A stretch of 7,736 nt of DNA. Origin: Nanobdellota archaeon. Its GTDB lineage: Archaea; Nanobdellota; Nanobdellia; Woesearchaeales; UBA12501. Below, in pieces: positions 1 through 6,447 of the stretch; within the stretch, counting starts at the first letter, position 1; every line of letters starts with the position of its first letter. The notes beneath the pieces were generated by a model, which saw only the letters and a program-made list of their open reading frames with translations, did not search any database and was not told the DNA's origin. Both the position numbers and the translations under genes were made by a program. The DNA lies in NCBI GenBank assembly GCA_018812465.1, contig JAHJCS010000005.1, positions 1 to 7,736 on the forward strand, read 5' to 3'.

Positions 1-355
1 ATATGACAATGGCTACAAAGAAGCATACAAGACAATAAGCCTGACTGTGGACCAGTGCAGTTATTCACCTCCAGCAGCAGATGACTCAGATGATGATTCT
101 GATGACAGCACAAGCTCAGACCAGACAACAACACAGCAGCCTCCTGTGGACACAGGTGCTACAACCCAGGCTCCAGTGACATATGTTCCTGCAACACCTT
201 CTGCAACTGCGACAGCAGCATCAAAATCAAAAGAAGGAATGAGCACTTCAACAATACTGCTTATAGTGCTAGGAGAGATAGCTCTTGTAGTGATGATAGT
301 GCTTGTATACCTCCTTGTAAGGAAGCCAAAAAGGCCAAGAGAGCCTGAGTTCTGA
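1..355 (+). CDS. C-terminal end of a surface protein with stalk and membrane anchor (5' partial)
   Basis: The reading frame is open from base 2, so the gene begins upstream of the window; a GTG at 47 lies in frame but is not a believable start. Of the 117 visible residues, the first ~18 (ending KTISLTVDQC) look like the last strands of an extracellular Ig/PKD/CARDB-type beta sandwich. Then come an Asp/Ser-rich patch (about 25-40), a Thr/Pro/Gln/Ala-rich linker (about 40-75) suited to an O-glycosylated stalk, one hydrophobic helix (about 84-106) and a short basic tail, RKPKRPREPEF. This implies a type I protein displayed outside the cell with its C-terminus in the cytoplasm. The helix carries a glutamate (GEIAL) about a third of the way in, unusual for a simple anchor. 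The binding partner cannot be told from this fragment. A T-rich run follows the stop. Confidence 0.8.
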   Translation, partial: YDNGYKEAYKTISLTVDQCSYSPPAADDSDDDSDDSTSSDQTTTQQPPVDTGATTQAPVTYVPATPSATATAASKSKEGMSTSTILLIVLGEIALVVMIVLVYLLVRKPKRPREPEF

Positions 356-360
356 AGGGT

Positions 361-387
361 ATTGTTTTATCTTTATTTACTGTTTTA
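361..387 (+). terminator. T-rich archaeal-type terminator after the surface-protein gene
   Basis: A T-rich run with several TTTT/TTT blocks starts 6 bases after the stop of the surface-protein gene, with no GC-rich hairpin before it. Archaeal RNA polymerase is known to terminate at oligo-T tracts without a stem. The rest of the 183-bp gap (388-509) shows no gene or RNA that I recognise. Confidence 0.4.
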
Positions 388-510
388 ATTAGAGATAACA
401 TCTTATCCTAATCATACATAGACAACACTTATTTCTTCCTAATTTAAATGGTTCAGGGTGCTGGTTTCAGTTAGGCAGTGGCTGGATGATTAAGTTATCA
501 TCACAAACTA

Positions 511-517
511 TTTAAAT
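511..517 (+). promoter_or_regulatory. TATA box of the dph2-like operon
   Basis: TTTAAAT is centred 25 nt before the ATG at 539. In archaea transcription starts about 22-27 nt after the TATA centre, so the mRNA would begin at or next to the ATG. No Shine-Dalgarno match lies in front of that ATG, which fits a leaderless message. Confidence 0.55.
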
Positions 518-538
518 CTCTCATCATCATTTAATCTC

Positions 539-1174
539 ATGAAAATACTCCATATTGAAGCAAGATCTGACACAGACCTCCTTCCTGTTGTCAGAGAAGC
601 CTTCAGATTCCTCAAAGGCAGTGTTGCTATAGTCAGCACAATACAGCACATCCACAAGCTTGAAGGTGTGGTGAGGTTTATGGCAGACAACAAGATACCT
701 GCTAAAGTATATGGGCAGGTCCTGGGATGCTCTGTGCCTAAGATTCCTGACTCAGTCCAGCAGGTGCTTTACATAGGCTCTGGAAGATTCCATCCAATAG
801 GCATATTCCTCAAGACAAAAAAAGAGGTCATTGCAGCAGATCCTCTCAGCGGCAGAGTATCAAAAATAACTGAGAAGGATGTTGAGGCTCTCCAGAAAAG
901 GAGGAAGGGTGCATTGGCAAAGTTTCTTACATCAGAGAGCATAGGCATACTCATATCGACAAAACCAGGACAGATTGGAGTGCAGGGCGGAGAAAAGAGG
1001 ATAAAAGAGATCCAGAAAAAGCATAATGACAAGAAGTTCTACTTGTTTGCATTTGAGACACTTGACAGGACATATCTTGATAATTTCCCATTCATTGAAT
1101 GCTGGGTGAATACTGCGTGCCCAAGGATATTTGAGGATTACAGCAAGGGCATGGTGAACCTCGAGGATATCTAA
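539..1174 (+). CDS. dph2: Dph2-like diphthamide synthase lacking the N-terminal domain
   Basis: Family role: archaeal Dph2 is a homodimeric, non-canonical radical-SAM enzyme. It transfers 3-amino-3-carboxypropyl from SAM to a histidine of EF-2, the first step of diphthamide synthesis. The 211-residue product has the family signatures of domains 2 and 3: EARSD (7-11), TIQHIHKLE (34-42), GQVLGC (C64), YIGSGRFHPIG (78-88), AADPLSG (99-105), STKPGQ (140-145) and NTACPRI (C194). Known archaeal enzymes have about 340 residues and bind [4Fe-4S] through three cysteines (59, 163 and 287 in Pyrococcus horikoshii). C64 and C194 match the second and third; domain 1, with the first, is absent. The truncation is not a start error: in frame upstream there is a stop at 491-493 and no start codon before 539, and a TATA box sits 25 nt upstream. 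It may be half of a split enzyme or a divergent paralogue. First gene of a tight cluster. Confidence 0.8.
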   Translation: MKILHIEARSDTDLLPVVREAFRFLKGSVAIVSTIQHIHKLEGVVRFMADNKIPAKVYGQVLGCSVPKIPDSVQQVLYIGSGRFHPIGIFLKTKKEVIAADPLSGRVSKITEKDVEALQKRRKGALAKFLTSESIGILISTKPGQIGVQGGEKRIKEIQKKHNDKKFYLFAFETLDRTYLDNFPFIECWVNTACPRIFEDYSKGMVNLEDI

Positions 1175-1175
1175 G

Positions 1176-1670
1176 ATGAAGAGAGATATTATATTATGCT
1201 TTCTTATTGTTTCTATATCATTTATTGCTGTCTCAGGATGCTGTCCTGAATGCAATAAACAAAAGACAGAGAATTCTCAGGAGATAACACAAAGCAGGGT
1301 AGTCATTATAACAGAAGAACAAGAGGTTATTATAAATGCTGAAACAGCAGACACAGATGAAGAGAGAAAGACAGGACTCATGAACAGGACATATCTTCCT
1401 GAAGATTCTGGCATGCTGTTTGTCTTCGGAGAATCCGGAAAATATGGTTTCTGGATGAAGAATACTCTGATATCTCTGGATATGATATTCCTTAAAGATG
1501 ATGAGTCAAGCAATTATACAATAGTTGATATAATTGAGAATGCTCAGCCCTGCGTGTCAGAGCCTTGCGAGGTATACAAACCTGTGCAGGAAGCTGACAT
1601 TGTCCTGGAAGTGAATGCAGGTTTTGCAGCAGAGAAAAACATAAAAACAGGCGACAGAGTCATGATATAA
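1176..1670 (+). CDS. DUF192 family lipoprotein
   Basis: The 164-residue product matches the DUF192 family (small beta-barrel proteins of unknown function, often exported). Visible signatures are the ER..GLMNR segment (63-71), GMLFVF (79-84), FWMKNTLI.LD (92-102), a PC-x4-C pair (C126, C131) followed by Y134, and VLEVNAG near the end (143-149). The N-terminus is Lys/Arg then a hydrophobic stretch (about 5-20) ending in VSGC at C22, a plausible lipobox, so the mature protein is probably lipid-anchored outside the membrane, with a short linker to about residue 45. The ATG lies one base after the stop of the dph2-like gene. A GAGGAT Shine-Dalgarno match (1163-1168) sits 7 bases before it, inside the upstream gene. 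No reaction is established for the family. Confidence 0.88.
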   Translation: MKRDIILCFLIVSISFIAVSGCCPECNKQKTENSQEITQSRVVIITEEQEVIINAETADTDEERKTGLMNRTYLPEDSGMLFVFGESGKYGFWMKNTLISLDMIFLKDDESSNYTIVDIIENAQPCVSEPCEVYKPVQEADIVLEVNAGFAAEKNIKTGDRVMI

Positions 1671-1671
1671 A

Positions 1672-2400
1672 ATGAAACATCTGACATTCTCAACAGCAAA
1701 CCTTTCAGCAAAGATACCTCCTTATGATATTGACAGGATATTATCATTGATAACTCCTTTGGGCCTTGATATCGACGGCGTCATGCTCTGCCTATGGGAT
1801 TACACAGACCTGAGCATAATGAAGATATCTGACAGCTCATTTGATATCATGAAAAAGATGAATTTCAACAGCATTCATGCTCCTGTCGCTGACTTCAGAG
1901 ATGATGCTGAGACAAGAAAACTGCTTGATGACATAAAAGAACTGTATGACAGGATTGGCGCAAAACAGGTTGTGTTACATCCTTACAGGATAAAAGATTT
2001 CTCAATCATCAAGAACTCAGGAATGAACTGTGTGATTGAGTTCATGAGACCTCACAAAGGCCTGGAGATTGATTATTACAGCAGGATTCTAGAGGAGAAT
2101 GATCATCTTGGTTTCTCGCATGACCTCTCTCATGCAGCGCAGTTCTCGAATGAGATGATAACAGAGGTGTTTGATAGATTCAGGAAAAGGATCAGACAGG
2201 TGCATGTGAGTTTTGCAGACAAGGAGACCAGGCACAGACCAATGTTCTATGCTACTCCAGAGTTCCTGAAAGCAGCTGACTGTGTAAGGCATATTGATGC
2301 AGAGTTTGTCATTGAATCAATGATGACAGAACCAGAAGAAATAAAAAAAGAATGCGCTTTCTGCAGGAAATGGCTCAGTAAGGGCGCAAAAGAGGCATGA
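1672..2400 (+). CDS. Xylose-isomerase-like / AP endonuclease 2-type TIM-barrel protein
   Basis: This 242-residue protein follows the sugar-phosphate isomerase/epimerase and endonuclease IV fold (AP_endonuc_2 superfamily): strand ends carrying likely metal ligands appear in the usual order. These are IHAP (H69), VLHP (H103), VIEF (E123), SHDLSHA (D151, H154), QVHVS (H178) and FVIES (E215). It therefore probably binds divalent metal and acts on a sugar, sugar phosphate or abasic DNA. At 242 residues it is shorter than endonuclease IV (about 280), so an isomerase-like or uncharacterised role is as likely as DNA repair; the substrate cannot be named. The ATG is one base after the DUF192 stop. There is no strong ribosome-binding site, so translation may be coupled to the gene in front. 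The C-terminal ~20 residues contain two cysteines (228, 231) of unknown meaning. Confidence 0.78.
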   Translation: MKHLTFSTANLSAKIPPYDIDRILSLITPLGLDIDGVMLCLWDYTDLSIMKISDSSFDIMKKMNFNSIHAPVADFRDDAETRKLLDDIKELYDRIGAKQVVLHPYRIKDFSIIKNSGMNCVIEFMRPHKGLEIDYYSRILEENDHLGFSHDLSHAAQFSNEMITEVFDRFRKRIRQVHVSFADKETRHRPMFYATPEFLKAADCVRHIDAEFVIESMMTEPEEIKKECAFCRKWLSKGAKEA

Positions 2401-2401
2401 T

Positions 2402-3574
2402 ATGTCATTTTACAGCAATTTCAAGAAAGGCATAACAAGGAATGTCCTGATTGTAGGAATGGTCAGCTTCTTTATGGATATCTCAAGCGAGATGATATTT
2501 TCTATACTCACATTGTTCCTCAAGAATGTTATTGGAGCAAGCACTCCAGTGATCGGGCTTATCGAGGGTGTAGCAGAGAGCACAGCTTCTATACTTAAAC
2601 TTGTCTCAGGCTGGCTTTCTGACAAGTTCGGAAGAAGAAAGCTGTTCATGTATATAGGTTATGGATTCTCTGCTCTTACAAAACCATTATTTGCATTAGC
2701 TACATCCTGGCCTCTTGTGCTCTTCGCAAGATTCAGCGACAGGATAGGCAAGGGAATGAGAGGCACTGCAAGAGATGCTATACTCGCAGAATCAACAGAG
2801 AAGAAATACAGAGGCAAAGTTTTTGGCCTGCACAGGAGCATGGACACAGCAGGAGCAATACTTGGGCCTCTTCTTGCAATGATGTTGTTTGTCTACATAG
2901 GTTACAGAGGTATTTTCTGGATTGCGCTCATTCCTGCCCTGCTGGCAGTGCTTGCGATAATACCAATTAGGGTCAAGGAGAAATTCAAAGAAGAGAAGTT
3001 TGACAGCAAGAACTTCAAATTCAGCCTCAAAGGCATGAACAAGGAATACAAAAGATTCCTTATTGTGCTTGGACTGTTCTCTTTTGCCAATTTCAGCTAT
3101 GCCTTCATGATGCTTAGAGCGCAGGATATAGGAGTGACTCCTGAGAAAGTGATATCATTGTATCTTGTCTACAATATATTTGTGATACTGTTCTCTACTC
3201 CAATGGGCCTTCTTGCAGACAGGATAGGCAGGAAGACAGTGATTGTCATTGGATTTCTGGTTTTCACAACAATGATGATAAGCTTTGGCTTTGCCACCCA
3301 TATAGTACACACTTTCTTTCTCTTTGCATTGTATGGAATATTCACCTCAATATTTGAGAGTGTGCCTAAGGCTTTTGTGTCTGACATGGTGAATAAGGAT
3401 AAGAGAGGAACTGCTCTTGGAATAATGAACAGTGTTGTAGGGATAATGATACTTCCTGCAAGCCTATTTGCTGGCCTGATATGGCAGTATGTCAGCCCGT
3501 CTGCGCCTTTCTTCATCGGAGCAGGAGTCTCAGGTGTTTCTGTTCTTATGATGATGTTCTTGGTGAGAAGATAG
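2402..3574 (+). CDS. Major facilitator superfamily (MFS) transporter
   Basis: This 390-residue integral membrane protein has the length and hydrophobic pattern of a 12-helix MFS carrier. The MFS motif A loop occurs in both halves: GWLSDKFGRRK (70-80, between helices 2 and 3) and GLLADRIGRK (269-278, between helices 8 and 9). The loop and helix 4 start FSDRIGKGMRGTARDA (111-126) is typical of a widespread prokaryotic permease subgroup of unknown substrate. A charged central loop (about 190-218, Lys/Glu-rich) separates the halves. Helix 1 carries an Asp and a Glu (D26, E30) that could take part in proton coupling. The ATG is one base after the TIM-barrel gene stop, with GAGG at 2392-2395 as a ribosome-binding site 6 bases upstream. 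Last gene of the cluster. The substrate is not predictable; the TIM-barrel neighbour could hint at a sugar-like compound, but that is guesswork. Confidence 0.9.
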   Translation: MSFYSNFKKGITRNVLIVGMVSFFMDISSEMIFSILTLFLKNVIGASTPVIGLIEGVAESTASILKLVSGWLSDKFGRRKLFMYIGYGFSALTKPLFALATSWPLVLFARFSDRIGKGMRGTARDAILAESTEKKYRGKVFGLHRSMDTAGAILGPLLAMMLFVYIGYRGIFWIALIPALLAVLAIIPIRVKEKFKEEKFDSKNFKFSLKGMNKEYKRFLIVLGLFSFANFSYAFMMLRAQDIGVTPEKVISLYLVYNIFVILFSTPMGLLADRIGRKTVIVIGFLVFTTMMISFGFATHIVHTFFLFALYGIFTSIFESVPKAFVSDMVNKDKRGTALGIMNSVVGIMILPASLFAGLIWQYVSPSAPFFIGAGVSGVSVLMMMFLVRR

Positions 3575-3623
3575 AATCAACTGATTTGATATCCTATATA
3601 AATTAGTCCAGGCAGACATGTTA

Positions 3624-3653
3624 AAAGGCTTCTAAAGGCTTCCAGAGCTGGAA
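3624..3653. repeat. Tandem AAAGGCTTC pair and TTCCAG/CTGGAA inverted repeat
   Basis: In the 134-bp gap after the MFS gene, AAAGGCTTC occurs at 3624-3632 and again at 3634-3642, a 10-bp period or about one helical turn. The second copy runs into a 6-bp inverted repeat, TTCCAG-AG-CTGGAA (3640-3653). The group lies roughly 30-60 bp before the TATA box of the next gene and could be a regulator site. It is short enough to be chance. A TATATAAA-like string near 3595 has no obvious gene behind it. Confidence 0.3.
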
Positions 3654-3683
3654 TAAGCAGGGTGTGCCAGGAAATTACAAAGT

Positions 3684-3692
3684 TTTATAATA
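3684..3692 (+). promoter_or_regulatory. TATA box of the CARDB-like membrane protein gene
   Basis: TTTATAATA is centred about 27 nt before the ATG at 3715, the same spacing as at other genes here. It favours that ATG over the in-frame GTG at 3709, which would be only about 21 nt away. No Shine-Dalgarno sequence is present, so the message is probably leaderless. Confidence 0.55.
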
Positions 3693-3714
3693 AGGTTGAT
3701 TAGAATGCGTGCGC

Positions 3715-4818
3715 ATGACACAATTTAAAGGATTTGGAGCAGTATTTGCTGTTATTATGGTATTAATTTTAGTCACGACTATTCTTGTCAGCGCACAGAC
3801 AGAAGACAACCCATCAAATGAGACAATTGATGATGGTTCTCTTGTTATCAACTCAACAATAACAGACAATGAAGACACACCTGAAAATCAGGATAATGGT
3901 GATGAGATTGATGATGCTGAAGAGATCATTGAAGAAATAGAGACCTTTGTGGATATAAACATCACCTCAATAGTGCCATATAAATTTATGGTAGGAGATG
4001 TGCAGTTCAATATTCAGGTCAAGAACACAGGCACAGCAGACCTCAGTAATATCTTTGCTATAGTGACTGGCAAAGGCTTCTCTACATATGAGATAGTGCC
4101 CATAGATTATTTAAGGCCAGGAGAAAAATCATATATAATAGTCATGGGTAATTTCAAGGAATCTGGAATGATACCTATTTCTATCAGGATCATGAACAAG
4201 ACAATACATGGGAATGTGGTTGTTGAAGGCCCAGCAGATGACACAAAAGATGAGAAAGAACAGGAAGAAAAGAACAGGATTGACCAGGAAAGACTGGATA
4301 TCCTCTCAGCAAAGCTTAAGGTCCTGAAAGCAAATTATTCTGACCTGCAAGAGCAGTATTACAGCAAGAAATATGATAATTATGATGTCACAAGCATAAG
4401 TATTGAGGGAGATCTCAAGGATTTTATACAGGAAGCTGAATCAAGCCTTATCGCAGGAGATATCAAGCAGGCCAATATCATCATGACCCTGGGCATTGAG
4501 GAGTTTGAGTTCCAGAGAGAGAAGGTCATAGAAGCAAAGCAGATAAAAAAATCTGTGCTTGAGATCATAAAGAGCAACATAGTCATATTCTCTACAATCG
4601 CTGCATCTGTCATAACACTCTTCAGTTTCTATGAGCTCATGAAGAAGAAGAAAGAAGTAGTATCCACACATATAACCCACAGGATAAGCGCTATTAAAGA
4701 TAAAAGAAAGAATAGTGATGTTAAGTCAAAAGATGCTCCTGCACAGGCAGCTGATGCTAAGGAAGACAAACCAGCTAAGAAAGCTAAGCCTGGGAAAAAG
4801 AAAGCCAGAAAGAAGTGA
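3715..4818 (+). CDS. Type I membrane protein: CARDB-like domain, helical stalk, Lys-rich cytoplasmic tail
   Basis: The product has 367 residues from the ATG at 3715; GTG at 3709 would add two. Residues about 5-26 are a signal peptide ending LVSA before QTED. An acidic, N-glycosylation-sequon-bearing region follows (about 28-77; NET, NST). Residues about 80-172 look like a CARDB/Ig-like adhesion fold (the VKNTG..DL core and LRPGEK). Next is a Glu/Lys/Gln-rich helical segment (about 176-285, probable coiled coil), a single transmembrane helix (about 287-309) and a cytoplasmic tail of about 58 residues dominated by Lys and Ala, ending KPGKKKARKK. The tail resembles low-complexity histone-H1-like tails and could bind nucleic acid, ribosomes or membrane lipid; this is inference. 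I recognise no enzymatic motif. Expressed alone judging by its own TATA box and non-coding gaps on both sides. Confidence 0.82.
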   Translation: MTQFKGFGAVFAVIMVLILVTTILVSAQTEDNPSNETIDDGSLVINSTITDNEDTPENQDNGDEIDDAEEIIEEIETFVDINITSIVPYKFMVGDVQFNIQVKNTGTADLSNIFAIVTGKGFSTYEIVPIDYLRPGEKSYIIVMGNFKESGMIPISIRIMNKTIHGNVVVEGPADDTKDEKEQEEKNRIDQERLDILSAKLKVLKANYSDLQEQYYSKKYDNYDVTSISIEGDLKDFIQEAESSLIAGDIKQANIIMTLGIEEFEFQREKVIEAKQIKKSVLEIIKSNIVIFSTIAASVITLFSFYELMKKKKEVVSTHITHRISAIKDKRKNSDVKSKDAPAQAADAKEDKPAKKAKPGKKKARKK

Positions 4819-4884
4819 GGCTGTCTGAGATTCTAAGAATATGATGATTCTGTTGGTTATCTGCATTGATTAAATACCGCAACC

Positions 4885-4904
4885 TTTTAATACTTTGATA
4901 TATA
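4885..4904 (+). promoter_or_regulatory. TATA region and GGTGAT ribosome-binding site of the 71-residue gene
   Basis: Two overlapping AT elements are possible TATA boxes: TTTTAATA (4885-4892) and TATATA (4899-4904). The first would give a leader of roughly 10 nt that includes GGTGAT (4915-4920), a perfect match to the archaeal anti-Shine-Dalgarno, 3 bases before the ATG. The second would place transcription start at the ATG. The sequence does not decide between them. Confidence 0.4.
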
Positions 4905-4923
4905 CCTGAGGCCTGGTGATATT

Positions 4924-5139
4924 ATGCATGACAATAAAATGCTGGCCAAAGAGATTGGTTTAGGAGCTGTGGCAGAGATATCAACATACTTCTTTTTCTG
5001 GTATGTGCAGTATCTTCTGGGCCTTGACAGTGTTGTGAGCATCTGGCTGAGCTCATTCATACTCCTTGTGCTGCTGAACCTGGCCATGTGGGGAAATCCA
5101 TTTGTCAGGATGTGCCATCACAAAGGCGGAATATTCTGA
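4924..5139 (+). CDS. Small two-helix membrane protein, function unknown
   Basis: The product has 71 residues with two predicted membrane helices (about 12-33, rich in Phe/Tyr/Trp, and 38-56) joined by a very short turn (GLDSVV), so it is a helical hairpin. The C-terminal tail is short and carries Cys-His-His (64-66) and lysine. A good GGTGAT ribosome-binding site and a TATA element precede it and a T-rich terminator follows, which supports a real, separately transcribed gene despite its size. I do not recognise a family. The aromatic-rich first helix and the CHH group could suggest lipid or metal contact, but nothing establishes it. Confidence 0.7.
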   Translation: MHDNKMLAKEIGLGAVAEISTYFFFWYVQYLLGLDSVVSIWLSSFILLVLLNLAMWGNPFVRMCHHKGGIF

Positions 5140-5141
5140 GC

Positions 5142-5166
5142 TGTTCTTTATTCTTATTTTATTTTA
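5142..5166 (+). terminator. T-rich terminator after the 71-residue gene
   Basis: A run of T-rich sequence with TTTATT, TTATTTT and ATTTTA blocks begins 3 bases after the stop codon, without a stable stem. This is the clearest oligo-T terminator candidate in the window, and it separates the small gene from the U32 gene promoter at 5194. Confidence 0.5.
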
Positions 5167-5186
5167 GTATTGATTAATTGTAGTTA

Positions 5187-5201
5187 GGAAAAGCTTTTTA
5201 A
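5187..5201 (+). promoter_or_regulatory. BRE and TATA box of the U32 gene
   Basis: GGAAAAG (5187-5193), purine-rich like an archaeal TFB-recognition element, directly abuts CTTTTTAA (5194-5201). The TATA centre is 27 nt before the ATG at 5225 and there is no Shine-Dalgarno match, so the transcript is probably leaderless. This is the most complete BRE/TATA pair in the window. Confidence 0.6.
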
Positions 5202-5224
5202 GGCTTGTCTGACCTCTAGATAGT

Positions 5225-6445
5225 ATGGCCAAGAGAACCATAAATAAACCAGAGCTCCTAAGCCCTGTATTTGATCTTGTCAGCCTTCAGGCTGCGATTG
5301 ATGCAGGAGCAGATGCTGTTTACTTCGGCCTAAAAGAGCTCAATATGAGGATAACAGCAAGGAACTTTGACCTTGGCCAATTGAAGAATGTTATAAAGAT
5401 CTGCCATGATAAAAAGGTCAGGGCTTATCTTGCGCTGAACTCTATTGTCTATGATGATGAGATTACTAGAGTCAGGAAGATAATCTCTGAGGCAAAGAAA
5501 GCAAAGATTGATGCAGTCATCTGCTGGGATGCATCAATAATCCAGGAAGTAAAGAAAGCAAAAATTCCATTGCATATAAGCACTCAGGCTTCTGTCTCAA
5601 ATGCAGAAGCAGCAAGGTTCTACAAAAAGCTTGGAGCAGAAAGAGTTATACTTGCAAGAGAGCTGAGCCTGAAACAGATAGCTGATGTAAAGAAAAAAGC
5701 AGGAATCCAGGTTGAGGTGTTTGTCCACGGAGCAATGTGTGTCTCTGTGTCAGGAAGATGCTTCATGAGCCAGTTCTTGTTTGGAAGGTCTGCAAACAGA
5801 GGAGACTGCATCCAGCCCTGCAGGAGAGAATATTCTTCTGTCCTGATAAAGGATGTTGAGGAAGGCCATGAGCTTGAGCTTGGATCTCATCATGTTATGA
5901 GCCCTAAGGATCTCTGCGCTCTGCCATTCCTTGAGAAACTCATAGAAGCAGGCATTGACTCATTCAAGATTGAAGGAAGAGCAAGAAGCCCTGAGTATGT
6001 CAAGACAGTGACTAGAATATATCGGGAAGCTATTGATGCTTACTTTGAGAAGAAACTTACTCCGCAGCTGAAAACAAAGCTGATGAAACAGCTAAAGACA
6101 GTGTACAACAGAGGATTCAGCCCAGGATTCTTCTTAGGAAAGCCTATGAATGAATGGACAACACCTGAGACAAAAGCAACAAAGATCAAGAGGTTTATAG
6201 GCATAGTCAGAAATTATTACAAAAAACCCTCTGTTGCCGAGGTAAAGCTTCAGGCAGGAAGCCTAAGGAAAGGAGACAAGATAATGATTCAAGGCCCGAC
6301 AACAGGAGTCTTTGAGCAAGAGGTTGGCTCAATAGAAGTCTCGCACAAGAGAGTAGATGAAGCAGGCAAAGGAAAGAAGGTAGGAATAAAAGTGAATAGT
6401 GCTGTGAGAAAGAATGACAAGGTGTTTGTCATAGAAGCAAGATAA
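5225..6445 (+). CDS. Peptidase U32 family protein, probable Fe-S RNA/quinone hydroxylase type
   Basis: The 406-residue product has the U32 layout: an N-terminal TIM-barrel-like domain (DAGADAVYFGL 26-36, YLALN 68-72, ISTQASVSN 118-126), the core motif HGAMCVSVSGRC (168-179), NRGDCIQPCRREY (191-203), FKIEGR (247-252) and RSPEYVKTV (254-262). A small C-terminal beta domain follows (about 320-406). C172, C179, C195 and C231 have nearly the spacing of the four [4Fe-4S] ligands of UbiU, so this is likely an Fe-S protein. Characterised relatives carry out oxygen-independent hydroxylation of tRNA U34 (TrhP/YegQ), 23S rRNA (RlhA) or ubiquinone precursors (UbiU/V); the family name "peptidase" is historical. 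In an archaeon an RNA substrate seems likelier than ubiquinone, but which RNA is unknown. It has its own promoter; its stop lies 2 bp from the stop of the opposing gene. Confidence 0.87.
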   Translation: MAKRTINKPELLSPVFDLVSLQAAIDAGADAVYFGLKELNMRITARNFDLGQLKNVIKICHDKKVRAYLALNSIVYDDEITRVRKIISEAKKAKIDAVICWDASIIQEVKKAKIPLHISTQASVSNAEAARFYKKLGAERVILARELSLKQIADVKKKAGIQVEVFVHGAMCVSVSGRCFMSQFLFGRSANRGDCIQPCRREYSSVLIKDVEEGHELELGSHHVMSPKDLCALPFLEKLIEAGIDSFKIEGRARSPEYVKTVTRIYREAIDAYFEKKLTPQLKTKLMKQLKTVYNRGFSPGFFLGKPMNEWTTPETKATKIKRFIGIVRNYYKKPSVAEVKLQAGSLRKGDKIMIQGPTTGVFEQEVGSIEVSHKRVDEAGKGKKVGIKVNSAVRKNDKVFVIEAR

Positions 6446-6447
6446 AC

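Noticed and set aside
47..355. A complete small gene starting at the GTG at 47
   Set aside because: The frame is open upstream to the window edge, and the residues before 47 (KTISLT) continue a beta-strand pattern. There is no promoter or ribosome-binding site at 47. It is the end of a larger gene.
356..538. Remnant of the missing Dph2 domain 1 upstream of the short gene
   Set aside because: The gap is 183 bp, too short for about 100 residues. An in-frame stop lies at 491-493, and I saw no Cys-containing DPCYGAC-like segment.
932..1255. Minus-strand open frame of 107 residues over the dph2-like/DUF192 junction
   Set aside because: It is antisense to two genes with clear family motifs, and its own sequence shows no recognisable domain.
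3169..3516. Minus-strand open frame of 115 residues inside the MFS gene
   Set aside because: It is a shadow of a strongly conserved transporter region that includes motif A of the second half.
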